From positions 9,052,001-9,116,000 of the forward strand of contig CAVNZM010000004.1 in the NCBI GenBank assembly GCA_963693365.1: a stretch of DNA of 64,000 nucleotides, read 5' to 3'. Numbering within the stretch: position 1 is the first letter of the stretch; every line of letters begins with the position of its first letter. Of this stretch, positions 1-52,338 are shown piece by piece. This DNA comes from Amoebidium appalachense (lineage: Eukaryota > Ichthyosporea). The position numbers and the translations under genes are program-made. Below the pieces are notes generated by a model, which had not been told where the DNA came from, ran no database searches, and saw nothing but the letters and a program-made list of their open reading frames with translations.

Positions 1-170
1 CCTTCCTTACACAACCAGTCTAAAGGGATATAAATAACCCCCACCACCCCAATTAAAACCCGGCACTTACACTCCCTCTTCTTTCTCATATATTCCCACC
101 TTCCATACAACCACTCTATAGATATAAAGAACCCCATCCACCCTAATCAAAGACCTCATACTTATAATGA
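1..170. repeat. imperfect tandem repeat, unit about 100 bp
   Basis: The segments at about 5-70 and 103-168 are alignable (shared pattern: ACAACCA-CTCTA, then GATATAAA-AACCCCA, then C-TAAT-AAA). A short related pair, ATAAAAAAAGTAGGAA, sits at about 172 and 315. No gene is visible downstream of the last ESRP donor; a terminal ESRP exon may lie here or beyond the window edge. Confidence 0.45.
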
Positions 171-344
171 CGATAAAAAAAGTAGGAATATCGCAATCTA
201 AAAAAAAAACTGTATGGACCAACAATTCGCGCGCAATGGCACCGATTAGCCAATATAGAAATTTCGGCGGGACGTTTTGGCGCGCGCAAAAAAAAATGTT
301 CTTATACTGGGAATAAAAAAAGTAGGAACATAGCAAACACCTAC

Positions 345-12430
<12,086 letters not shown>

Positions 12431-12932
12431 TTTCTCGCTAATTTGGCCCTCAGAAACAAGAAGTTAGAGTGGCTGTGTAGGGGTGAGCCCGAGTTGCTAG
12501 GGCGCGAGGGACTGAGCGTGCCACAAGGAGAGCGAAAACTTCTTGGCGCCAGATCTGAAAATATTGAAAGTCATGTGGTCAGGTTAGGCTGTCCGGTAAT
12601 CAAACATAAAAGTAACCAGTTTCTACATCGCTTTAAATCATAATCCTGTAATCTATTTTTGGATTGGAGAAGTTTGATTTTGGACGAATCAATCTAAGGA
12701 GTTTACAGGAAAAGCTTATTCGGAGCTATCATTTGGGCTGAGGACTTCATAGATGCAGTGAAGTTCAGCGATTGTAATGGAACTTTGGCGAACGCCTCTT
12801 GGTTCTTGTCCAGTGGCTGAAAAGCCGCCTTCGCCCTTTGACTCATCGAGCAGTGACTTTTACGTTTGAGCATTTGGTCTTATAGGTAGGCTTGACACGC
12901 ATCTAGTTTGACCTTTGGTCTTAAGCAGAACG
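12431..12932. promoter_or_regulatory. shared divergent promoter, ESRP and DEG9-like genes
   Basis: The start codons of the two genes are 502 bp apart and point away from each other. The interval is free of the microsatellites that fill the introns and has no long ORF. It must hold both 5' UTRs and core promoters; no TATA box or defined factor site stands out. Confidence 0.6.
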
Positions 12933-24382
<11,450 letters not shown>

Positions 24383-24624
24383 TCAATTATGGGTTGTGAT
24401 TTGTGCACACCCATATGATCATGATAATTAATGGCCGGCTAAGTTATTTGGCCCGGTGCTGTATAAGCTGTGCCTATACAGGCTGGTGGCGTATTTGCGT
24501 TGATCGCCACTGTCACCGGCCGTACGTGGCCGGAAATAAACAGTTATTAATTATTTTGTGTTATGTATACACATGCTAGTGTTCATGATGATGCACGTGT
24601 GTGTGGCATGCACTCACAAAAAAT

Positions 24625-24669
<45 letters not shown>

Positions 24670-25439
24670 CTGGTCGGGGTCTATACACTGTTTGCACCTT
24701 ACGATTCATAAGTTACGCACACCGAATGAAAGAAAATCTTGGCCCAGCCGCCAGTTTGAGCTACTTATTAGCCTGGGGGCCTGCAAGTGCACGATCACTG
24801 TTCATTTTTGCCTCCCGGTATTCCAATAGGTGCCAATCACAATACTTGTTTATATTATTAGAGCATCCATTCATGGTTGGAGAGGTGTATCGATCATGAG
24901 ACGCAAAAGGCAATTGCAACCCCTAAAAAATGTCTCGGTAGCTATATGTATCCTCAATGCACGTACGCGTCACAGCATGCACATGGGTTCGACATGATGA
25001 GATTCTATATGGTGTCTGACACTGTGGTACACTCAAGCCACCCACAGTGTCATGCGTGATCAGCACACCTTAAAAATATTTTATTCTTTTCTTCCAGGTG
25101 CTTATAAATAACCAACACCATCTTAGCTGTCTAGCTACATAGCTACAACAGGAACAACTCTATCAGACCTAGGTAACGCAATAATACACTGAGCAAAACA
25201 TGCATATGCATTTTAATCTTAGCTACCCACTCAACTTTCCGCTAGCATCTCAACACGCGGATACAAGGAGAATAATCCATGCGCTGGGTAAAATATGACC
25301 TTATTTAATTAGCATTACTGATACACTAGCTTCACAAAGTCTTGAGCTTTCCAAATCACAGAGTTCATTATTGCCCTATACAGGGGATACATAACTTAAA
25401 ATCCGTCTTTCCCTCAAATCCATTGGTGCACAATACAAG

Positions 25440-25511
<72 letters not shown>

Positions 25512-25714
25512 GGACACAACAAATAGTTTCCATGTACTTTCGTGCGCGTTGCATTTCCACGCACACACAAAGGATCGTTTCTCATCATCTAGTAATCAAA
25601 ATTTGGACATTGGTACATAGGCAACCCTCGCACGTGCATTGTATGAACACTGCTGACGGTATCTTACACACCCACACCCACATACAAGCACCCACCCAAA
25701 CACCCACACATGCA

Positions 25715-25785
<71 letters not shown>

Positions 25786-25957
25786 GGAGGTGGGGGGGGG
25801 GGGGGGGGGGGGGGGTAACGAGCCGTGAATCGAGGTCACCTCAATCACAACAATCTTTTCATGTTTTTACGTTCCTACAGCAAATCGATTATGTCATTAA
25901 TTCAGCAGCACACATCGATATTCAACATATATTTAAAACAAAACAAAACGAAACACC

Positions 25958-25988
<31 letters not shown>

Positions 25989-26000
25989 AAAAAAAAAAAA

Positions 26001-26034
<34 letters not shown>

Positions 26035-26120
26035 GTGGGTGTCGGACAACATTCACTTCTGACCCTACATGTGCCCGCTTGAAGTGCTTTTTCAGCTGGG
26101 AGGCTCTTCAGGTTTTAGCC
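24383..26120. other. intergenic region between convergent DEG9-like and PFKFB genes
   Basis: No coding signal is seen. It holds a (GT)n+poly(G) block at 24624-24668, a C(38)...A(30) block at 25441-25509, (GT)n at 25717-25783 with poly(G) after it, and a C-A-G homopolymer triplet block at about 25956-26033. The DEG9-like poly(A) signal is near its left end. Confidence 0.6.
24535..24540 (+). terminator. poly(A) signal AATAAA of the DEG9-like gene
   Basis: A canonical AATAAA lies 153 nt after the stop codon and is followed by a T/G-rich stretch (TTATTTTGTGTTATG). It fits the 3' end of the plus-strand gene. Confidence 0.6.
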
Positions 26121-43369
<17,249 letters not shown>

Positions 43370-44379
43370 TTACTTTCCCATGTAAATCAAATCGGCTTCT
43401 GAAAACTCACCGCGGTCATCCCCGTTCATCGTTTTGATGTAGGACCACATCTCCACAAACTTGTGCGGCTGCAGTGAACGAAGCAGCTTGGCAAGATCAT
43501 ACCTGCATATTCGACAAGTTCGTTTTAGTAATATAGAAACAAACATCTAATATTACAAACAGCTGTACCGGTGATATTTGTGGTGGTGGTGGTGGGGCGG
43601 GGATGGGGATGGGGATGGGGATGGGGATGGGGGTGGGGGTGGGGGGTGGGTGGGGTGGGGTGGGCTGGGGGGGGGGGGGGGGGGGGGGGGTTATGGCCAA
43701 AAGTACGCAGACGTGCTGAGCGAACACACTGATAATCGTGCTCTGCTAAAGCGGGGAAGGAAAAGAACAGTGTGTGTGTGTGTGTGTGGTGGGTGGGGGG
43801 GGGGGGGGGGGGGGGGGGGTGATGTATGCGTTAGAGGGTTGGAAATATGGAGGAGACAACAATATTCTATTAAACTAATTAACATCTCTTCCCTAATATT
43901 GAATGATTTAATTGTACTCTTTAAAACTGTTCTTCTCATTTTTCTCTTACCTACTATTGAATAATTTAATTATACTCCTATTATAACATTGAATGATACC
44001 ATTCAATTATACTCCTATGTTTTAGTAACATAGTACTGGATTCCTTACTATACATGATAAATATGTTTAATTACAATTTAAGATTCTTATAAACAATTCT
44101 TGATCTGCTAAAACTCCAATTTTCCAGATTTGCCACTTTCTGGATTAGCAACAACAAAACGCCACAAAAGTGGGAAAATCCAAAATCAAGCAATTTAAGC
44201 GTGCAGGCAGAAGACACTTGAACAGAGCCCATCATCAGGGGGGTTCCTATGCCTCCACAAAAGCATGGGTTTCGAGGGAGGGGGGGGGGCAAATGAAAAT
44301 AAGTGAGGCCGCATTCTGATTCTGAATGTGGTGGGCAATCTACTATTGGTCATTTTGTGTATTGTGTCTGTGTGTGTGT

Positions 44380-44421
<42 letters not shown>

Positions 44422-44563
44422 GTGTGTGTGCGTGTGTGTGCGTACGCGCGTGGAGGGGGGGGGGGGGGGGGGGAAGGGAGGGAGGAGACCAAGGAAAATG
44501 AGGCGGAGCTCTGATTTTGGAAGTGGTGGGCATCTTTTGAATTTTGACTAAGGTTTTTTTTTT

Positions 44564-44605
<42 letters not shown>

Positions 44606-46846
44606 CTGTTTAGGATGCGGAGCACAGGAATAAGTACAGCTACTTGATGAGAAACACAGTACAGGACACATGTAAAAGAAACCATTCAAGCATGCAACAT
44701 CAGCAAGGTGTGCAGTATGCAACATAAGCAGAACCAATCCTCAGGAAGGCCCAAGTCAGAAACTGCGGGAACGCGGGGGGGGGGGAGGGGGAGGGGGGGG
44801 GGGGGGTTGGGGGGGGGGGGTTTACAGTTGCAACACAAGCAAACGCAGAGCCCTGATCTTTATAGCCAAGAGAACACCACATGAGAAGGCGGGACTTAAA
44901 AATGACAACGAAGGCAGTTAAAAGTTGCGCAGAAAAACAAGGGACATTTCATTAAAGTTTGTGTGAATAAATGTTCCAATCCACATTAACACGATCTTTC
45001 ATCTCTTGCATAGCGCAAAACATGAATATAAAGAACAAAACTCACCATTCAGCCCAGGGACAGCCATCGTCAGTCGTGTCGCAGAAACGCTCAAACGATG
45101 GGAAACCAACATCGCGCCATCGCTCAGCCGGATATGCAAGCCAGCGGAGCCTTCCGCCGATTTTTAAGTGCCTCAGATACACGTCCCACTCTTTCCGCAC
45201 TAGCTCTCGTGGCATGTGATGGAGAGATCCAAGAACACAAATCACATCGAACATGCGGCCGGCCAGCTGTGAAGGGAGGGTTTCGGCATCTTGGAGATAG
45301 ACAAAGTTACACCTGAGATTCTCTGTTAGCCAATTTACGCAAGCAGGGGCGTGCATGCCCGAGACACAGAAAAACGGGAAAGGGCACGTGTAGGCCGTCG
45401 TTGGAAAGTTCGAGTGCAAACACAACCTTGTGGTAAGTACCAAGAACAGTTAATGGGTCTCAAGGTCTGGTCCTTTGCGTGTTTGCCACTCTCTCAGTTC
45501 CAATTTATACAACCACTCTCATCTCGGACTCTCATCTCGGACTCTTTCTCTCTCTATCTCTCTCTCTCTCTCTCTCTCCCCCCCCCCCCCCTCCCTCTCT
45601 CTTCGCGCGCTCCCTCTCTCTCCCTCTTCTTTCCCCCTTCTCCCTCCCTCCACTACCCCCTCCCCCCCCCCCCCCCTTCTCTCCCCCCACGTCAGCTCTC
45701 CCCTCCCCTGCCCCCCTTCCCCCCCCAAACCCCGTCCCTTTTCTCTTCTTTTTTCGTTTTTTTTTTTCGGGGGGGGGGGGGGGGAGGGGGGGGGGGGGGG
45801 GGGCAGTTCCTTTTATGCATGGTAATTCTCCTATCTTGACTGCAACCACCAAGATCACACAACATTTGCAAATCTAGACGTTGTCAAACCGCACTCTTCC
45901 CCCCTCCCCCCCCCCACAAACACACACACACACACACACACAGACCCCTCCCCTTCCTTCCCCCTCCCCTTTCCTCTCCAACCAAAAAACTGCTCCTCCC
46001 CCTCCCCCTCCCCCAACACCCCCCTCTTCCCCTTCCCCCATACATTCAGCACTGCCACCACTCTATTCCCAACACCACCTATTCACCGACCCAATCATGG
46101 AAATAAACACGAGATGGACGAGAAAAAGGAGAGAAAGAAGAAAAGGGGGAAACCCGAGCTTACCTGTCCATGATGCCATAGTGGCGGCACAGCTTCTTCA
46201 GCAGACTCAAGTTCTGCATGTTTAAATCCAGAAACGTGACGTTAGCCCCCATCATAGCGTAGATCATAGTGGTACGACCAAACCCAGACCCAACGTCGAG
46301 AACGTTTTTCCACCGAAACTGGTTTCCATAGGCCACCGTTTCATAGTCGGTATCGTAGTCTGAGAACTGGGCATATGTCTCCCAGTACTGGGCATACTCA
46401 GCATCTGACATGGCATTTAACGGCCCACTCTTCCCGTGCTTGCTAACAAGAGGAATTCGTTCCCAGCGTTGCCTGAGCTCTTCGTATGCTTCCACCCACC
46501 CGGAAGCTGCTATGCACCCAACCCCATTGAACAGCTGACTCTCCGGGCACGTGCACAGGCCAACATCGTCACACTGTGCGGCAGAACCCGCTGCCGCATC
46601 TCTCTGCCACCGTGCAACCTCTCTAGTGTCGGTCCACCGCCTTCTAGTGTAGAAGAAAAAAGAACCCAAGCGCTCTGATATTCTGCCAGGTATCTGATAA
46701 AGGTTTCTTTGAGTGGTCGATTTCGTTTCAACAGACCCCGTGTTGTTCCCTTTAAGAATGTAAAACATGAACCAAATGAAAAGAACACACAAGCCCGCAG
46801 AAACGGGGCGGCTGGCTAGCCGCTCCCACAAGTTCCTTGTCCTCAT
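43370..46846 (-). CDS. N-terminally membrane-anchored SAM methyltransferase (paralogue A)
   Basis: Three exons join in phase: 46846-46164, 45312-45046 and 43502-43370, giving 360 aa. A basic N-terminus (MRTRNLWERLASR) and a hydrophobic segment at about 18-33 (LCVLFIWFMFYIL) predict a type II, probably Golgi, membrane protein. The lumenal part has a class I SAM-binding motif (VLDVGSGFGR, about 192-201), an acidic motif II (FLDLN) and LGSLHHMP as the motif IV/post-I region. The last exon runs through an apparent GTGAGT to a TAA; the resulting C-terminus has the same length as that of the neighbour on the other strand, so no further exon is assumed. It is distantly related to, and divergent from, the gene at 48267. 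The substrate is unknown; a glycan is suggested only by the topology and the neighbours. Confidence 0.85.
43798..44262 (-). mobile_element. subtype-2 element split by an AT-rich insertion
   Basis: The head (43822-43862, GATGTATGCGTTAGAGGGTT) and the rest (44147-44262, AGCAACAACAAAACGCCACA to CCCATCATCAGG) together match the intact copy at 55848-55994. The 284-bp AT-rich piece between them is not in any other copy. In intron 2 of the methyltransferase gene, in the sense of the gene. Confidence 0.75.
44552..44765 (-). mobile_element. dispersed element with C(n)A(n) tail
   Basis: On the plus strand T(23) is followed by about 38 G and CTGTTTAGGATGCGGAGCAC, then a body ending at CAGAACCAATCCTCAGGAAG. 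In transcript sense this is body, poly(C), poly(A). In methyltransferase A intron 2. Confidence 0.7.
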
Positions 46847-48266
46847 GACTACTTCAACATCAAATTCTGGTGTGCGTGTGTGCGTTCAATCCCTTTCAGC
46901 ATACTGTCCGAGTATTACACCTTGACGAGTGAGATCCCAGACGTTTAGAAGTTCACAAGGACTATGTTTTTAGGTGCCTGCAAAAGAAGTATTCTTGTTA
47001 AGGAGTTTAAACGCTGGTTTTGGACTTAGGTGTACGAAACCCTGTTCAACATATAAATATAGTTCTAGTAGGCCTACCGGGTCAAACAAAAAATTCTCCT
47101 GGCGTAATTGATCATAACCACATGGTGCTTTCATGGTGTTCCCAAACAGTTCAAACGGTGGCTCGGCCGCACCGTCATGTGTTTACCGCGCGCGCCCGGG
47201 GCGCCCGTGACCGTTTGATAGATTAAACTCTCATCACCTGTGCTGTAATTTTTCAATTTACCATTAATTAAGAATTGGAATTGGTTTATTTATCTGGTTA
47301 ATAGCCTAAAAAATGCTTGATTTTGAAACATATATTTAATTACATTGGATTTGTATAATCAATTTTGTTCTTAATTAATTATCGTTATTCACGCCACTGC
47401 TCAGTTCCTGGTTCAGTTACCAGCACGCAATCTTTTTTAAGCTCATAGGGAATCGACCCCCCTCGATCGCAATCCCCCTTGCCGCAATGGTTCTCAAAGC
47501 TGATTGGTTCGTTGCGGTGCCCATGTGCATGCAAAACACGGTGGCTGCGCAAACGAGCCAACACGCAAACAACAAACATCGCAACGTGTTTTCCCGTTTA
47601 GCAGAAAGAGTTAGCATACCGTAGCGTCGTTGACAAGCGTCGGTGTTTTTTTTAAAGTGGCCTACTCGGGCGGGTAAAGAAAGCAGCGGCGCTGCGTTTG
47701 ACCTTAAGCCATATTTGCACCCTTTGTTACTTTCCTGTTGTAGTTAGAGACGCGTATTACTGGGTGAGGCACAAAGCATCGCTTCGAGGTGCCCGTGATC
47801 TCTCGCCTAGCGGGCAAACAGCACGTTTTCCGATAGGTTCTTGAAACACCTTTGTGCTCCAGTTTTTCTCAAACGGCTTACAAGAGATCAAAGCACGAAA
47901 AGTAGAAGCCGTCTGCTCTAAGACCCCGGTGTGCGACTGAATAGGTTTCCGTTACAGGTATTTTCCCATCCAACGCCCCAGTTCTTGCGCACTCGCATCT
48001 TGGTTGACTACCCCTTACACGGCTTGGGAACCTATGGGATTTGGACTGCCACGAAACTATAGGTGGTCGAATCTATACAAATTTGTACTTAGCTAGCCGC
48101 AATGTCATGTTATGAGTGCCGATGTTGACATCCTTCTGCCTGTGTGTGCCCGTTCTGCTTTACAACCCTGTGGGCAGGTTGAACCACCTCAAGTGAGACA
48201 CACCCCTGCCTCTACAAGTTCTAACACTTTGACATCACCTCCCAGGAAACAGAAGTAAACCCGAGG
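46847..48266. promoter_or_regulatory. divergent promoter region of two methyltransferase genes
   Basis: A 1420-bp interval between two start codons that point apart. It contains no microsatellites or poly(G) runs, unlike nearly all other non-coding DNA here. There is an AT-rich stretch at 47220-47400. No factor site could be named. Confidence 0.5.
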
Positions 48267-49736
48267 ATGAAGGCCAAATTGCTTTTGCAGCGTCCGGTTT
48301 CGCTGGCCCTTTTTACCGGCTTTTTTTTGTTTTTGTATTACGTGGGCAGCAGGGGTCGCAGACACGAAGTTTCTGTCCCAAAGCAAGTGTCTGCACTTGG
48401 CCACTTTCAGGGCTACAACGTTAAAATGGGTCCTGAGTGGGACCAATTCAGCAAGGCGTGCTTTGACCACTGGGACACGGTGGGCCACTATTCGTACGAA
48501 GTCGCCACAAAAGCGTGGGGTCACCCACCATCAGAGGGTGCTTCTGAGGGCGGGGAATATGCCGAGTACGTTTCGTCCAAGCTGGTGCTCACCTTCACAG
48601 ACCAGCAAGTGCGAAACTTTATCAAGCGCCAGGAGACGACCAGGTTGAACGAAGGTAAGCCCAGGCTTGTTGTCAAGTCTTGGCACTTTTTGCTCTGTCT
48701 GGTTGGACAATATAGCCCAATCCCCCCCCCCCCCCCCCCCCCCCGCGCCTTTTGCTTCCTTCCCCGTATACTTCTTTGAAAGGGAGGTGCCGTTCTTTTC
48801 CCTCGGCCTCTCTCTAGCCTCTCCTTTGAGCCGTTGTGATATTCCTTGGCAATTTGCCTTCTCTGGATGCAGAAGCGGGGTTATGACATTGTTCCAGCCG
48901 AAACCCCGCCATAAAAAGCTGTGAATGTTCAGGCTGGGGTTTTTTCCGGGTTGAAATGGGTGACCAGCAGTTAGTTGTGGCGGTCTGGCTCCTGGGAAGT
49001 CAGGGTTAGCAGTGTTTCGGTATTGACATATTCCTTTTCTGCAGGGGAAGGTGCCTTCCACAACTACCAGGGCAAGTGGATTAAGCTGTTCCATGACGGC
49101 ATCACGGGCAAGCACATTGTTGATTACGGCAGTGGTTTCGGCATTGAAACTCTTCAGTTTCTGAGGGCCGGCAATCGTGTGTCTTTGGCGGACATTAACA
49201 TGGACAATATGAACGCTGCAGAGCGCATTATCAACGTTGCAGGGTACAAGGTGGAGCGTAAGATCCTGATTAGTGACCACTATCCGTTTTTCGAGTACGA
49301 TCCCTCTTGGGAGAAGGTTGATATTTTCTACTCCAACGGTGTTCTTCACCATAGCCCTCGGATCCGACATGTGATGAGACGGGCGCACGAAGTCGTCAAA
49401 TCTGGCGGGCAGATGATTCTCCTTCTGTATTCCGATCTCATGTGGGATCACTGCATGCGCTGGTACGGCCCAGCCAAGGAGACGAGCCCTCGCATCCCAC
49501 CCATAGATGAGGAGGTACAGGAGAATCCCCGCATGTGCGACTTTGTTGTGTGCGCTGACAAGGTTGGGCACTATGCCGACTGGTACAGCGCAGAGAAAAT
49601 CGCTGTTGTTTCCCATGGTTTCTTCGAGGTTCAAACATACGACTATCTCACACCAAATAATGCATTTTGTGCAGTCACTTTGAGTAGAAATGATAACGCT
49701 TTTGACCCTACAAAGATTACCACAAAGTTGGATTGA
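48267..49736 (+). CDS. N-terminally membrane-anchored SAM methyltransferase (paralogue B)
   Basis: Two exons, 48267-48654 and 49045-49736, join in phase 1 for 359 aa, almost the same length as paralogue A. The N-terminus (MKAKLLLQRPVSLALF) leads into a hydrophobic segment (about 11-27, VSLALFTGFFLFLYYVG), predicting type II Golgi/ER topology. The SAM motif HIVDYGSGFG (about 154-163), ADINMDN and SNGVLHHSPRIRHVMRRA follow, and the C-terminus ends KITTKLD. The layout (anchor, stem, methyltransferase core) is shared with paralogue A, while sequence identity outside the motifs is low. The single 390-nt intron carries a poly(C) tract. A long open frame antisense to this gene is a shadow. The substrate is unknown. 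Confidence 0.88.
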
Positions 49737-50787
49737 ACTTAGTTGTTGAATTGATATTCTTTCCATCTCGAAAGGTGTACGTGTTCTGTCGGTTTGTTGT
49801 TCTGTTGTTGGTGTTTCTCCTTGTCTGGTTAGACAAGAACACTCTCCCCCTTTATACACCCGCATGCAAACACGCGTACACACACACACACACACACACA
49901 CACCAACATGACCCTTTTTTATTTTGGTTTTCCCACCTTTCATTCTGGTACGCCCCTTTGCAACTTCGTCTAGCAACCATCCTTCAGGTTTCGTCCCCTT
50001 CCTGTTTATTGCTCGTCTAAGAGTGTGGATGTGTGGGTGGGGGGAGGGGGGGAGGGGAGGGGGAGCTGATAGTAACGCAAACGTGGTGAACTTCATGCAA
50101 CAAGCTCTTGCATTGAAACTGTGAATGCGAAGTTGAGCTTGAGAAAGTAGATGACAGTTTTTCTGGTATCACACCAGCAGGAAATGCTGGAAGGAACTAA
50201 GATTAGGCAATTTTAACTCAATGATACGACTTTGCAGATGTCGTCGTTCTTCTTTTTTTTTTTTCGGGCGCCAGGGGGGGGGGGGGGGGGGGGGGGGGGG
50301 GGGCTTTGTTGGAGTTTCGTTTACATTTTCCTTTTTTTTTTTTTTGGCTACGGTGCTTTACCGGATCGGGGGGGGAGGGGGGGGGGGATTAGAGAAGTAA
50401 TACACGAATGTGAGTATCGGTGTTGGCTGGACTCCCATTACCTGGAGAACCCTAGGGTTTACATTTGTCATAGTTGTTTTGTAACCTACTGTATTACTCG
50501 TTATATCAACTAAGGCTCTCTAGCTTTATAGTTTACCTTGATTCGAATTCCAGTTCTGTTACGCCGGAGGCACAAAAGACGAAAATCCCAAGGAATCGTA
50601 AGAAAACGCATGGACACGAGTATGGTTGGTGTTATTTTGCGTGTCTTCTACATACTATTAGCACAATCTTGGGTGCTAAATAAGAGAGTTTGCGTAATGA
50701 TGGACATGTACTGTACTGATGCGAAGAAAATCAATGCTAAGAAACTGACCCATTTTTGGCCATCCCCCTCCCCCCCCCCCCCCCCTC

Positions 50788-50858
<71 letters not shown>

Positions 50859-50861
50859 GCC

Positions 50862-50942
50862 CCGTGTCCTCAGTACCATGTTCTAGATCTCATTGTGTAG
50901 TTGTGCTTTGCACCCTGTTCCGCATTCTGAGCAACCAACCAG

Positions 50943-50995
<53 letters not shown>

Positions 50996-50997
50996 AA
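50862..50997 (+). mobile_element. partial dispersed element with C(n)A(n) tail
   Basis: TTGTGCTTTGCACCCTGTTC, then CGCATTCTGAGCAACC leads to C(42) and A(12). It matches the 3' end of the subtype-1 element. Same orientation as the downstream GT49 gene. Confidence 0.5.
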
Positions 50998-51309
50998 AGC
51001 ACTATTTCTCGGCCACAGCAGAAGAAACGTGCTTCTTCTACTGCTTGCGCAGAAGCAGAATATATTGCTCTACTTATTTCAATATAAATATGCATTTTGC
51101 AGAACAAGACAGCTGTGTTTTGCTGCAGAACTTGAATTCTGCCTATACAGAATTAATAACATCTTCTGCTTCGAATTCTGCTGTAACATCTGCTGCGTGA
51201 GTCTGCTTTTAGCAGAATAAATCTGCTTCAAATAAATAAGAGTACATATTGAATTCTGCTCGGAGCAAGCTCGGCCGATCTGGTTGCAGGGCCGGCGCCT
51301 TGGGCCCGG

Positions 51310-51341
<32 letters not shown>

Positions 51342-51444
51342 CTTCCCCCAATTCCCCTCTCCCCTACCCGGCCCCCCGGCCCCCCGGCCCTCCACCCCCC
51401 GCTCTTGCAGAGGGCCCGACGGCACCCTCCAGCTCTCCGGACAG

Positions 51445-51480
<36 letters not shown>

Positions 51481-52098
51481 ACACCACCACCGGTGATCAC
51501 CAACACCTACACCACCACCACCAACGTTGGTGTTTTGTTGGTGGTGTTAATACCACCACCGGTACACTACCACGACCACCACCACCACACACACATGTAC
51601 ACACACACAGTGTGCCACATGTACAATCACACGCGCCCACACAATCACGTACACACACACACACACACACACATGTCACACACAAACACACACACAAGCA
51701 CACACGCACACACACACACAACACAAACACACACGAACACCACCACCACCACCATCTGGTACACCACCACATTACCTTCGTTCTGACCCGGTACCAGCGC
51801 TTTTAGCTTTGATTGGGGCTAAATAAGCTCAGTAGTGCTGCAGTTGTATTCTTCTGCATGCGTGCGTGCGTGCGTGCGTGCGTGCCTGACGTACTGACGG
51901 TGAGTGCGTGCAAGCCTGTGACTATGTGAATGCTCCTGTGAGACGCTAGCGCCGGGAGTATTTGTGTGTGCGTGTGCGTGCGGAGCATAGTCCTTTGCGG
52001 ATCCCAACTTGTGGCGTAGTGGCGGGTTGGCCGTTGGAGAAAATACTCACGGTGATGCACACTACTGATTAGCCTTTACACCCGAGGTTTTCGCATGA

Positions 52099-52228
52099 TG
52101 ACGTCACGCAGCATTCATCGATCAACAGTTACACCATCCGCACGTGAGGGTGCGCATCATCGACACAAAACAACAATTACACCGTCCTTGCAAGTGAGCG
52201 TGCGCACCATCGACACAAAACAACAAAA
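52099..52228 (+). promoter_or_regulatory. CRE-like site and 2 x 48-bp repeat upstream of GT49 gene
   Basis: A perfect TGACGTCA (52099-52106) is followed by two 48-bp direct repeats starting at 52129 and 52177 (shared GCGCA-CATCGACACAAAACA). The first unit contains CACGTG (52141-52146). The block ends 110 bp before the preferred start codon. Confidence 0.5.
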
Positions 52229-52338
52229 CACGCAAACCGTGCATGTTTCTTAGATCTGAAGATTGGGCTCTAATGTTGTACAACAAACATCCACATGTTT
52301 CAGGTTTTACTATAGTTTCCCATATGTTCAGCCGGACG

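Larger units (their letters stand above)
49737..52338. other. intergenic region upstream of the GT49 gene
   Basis: Holds poly(G) blocks at 50274-50303 and 50370-50387, (CA)n at 50792-50856, a partial dispersed element with C(42)A(12) tail at 50862-50997, a GCAGAA/TTCTGC-rich stretch at 51005-51270, C-rich blocks at 51313-51480, ACC and CA repeats to 51760, and the GT49 promoter to 52338. An open frame upstream of the chosen ATG reaches back to 52243. Confidence 0.6.

Noticed and set aside
43397-43413. GTGAGT in the last exon of methyltransferase A as a splice donor
   Set aside because: Reading through reaches a stop after 13 more codons and gives a length equal to paralogue B. No plausible downstream exon was found.
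48531-50096. 521-residue open frame on the minus strand
   Set aside because: It is antisense to methyltransferase B, whose sense product has clear motifs, an anchor and a proper splice. The antisense product shows no family features.
52243-52338. Upstream in-frame ATG of the GT49 gene as the true start
   Set aside because: It would add 32 residues before the anchor with several later ATGs, and acceptor-like TTTCAG and TATAG sites in this stretch suggest it is 5' UTR or intron. Not excluded.
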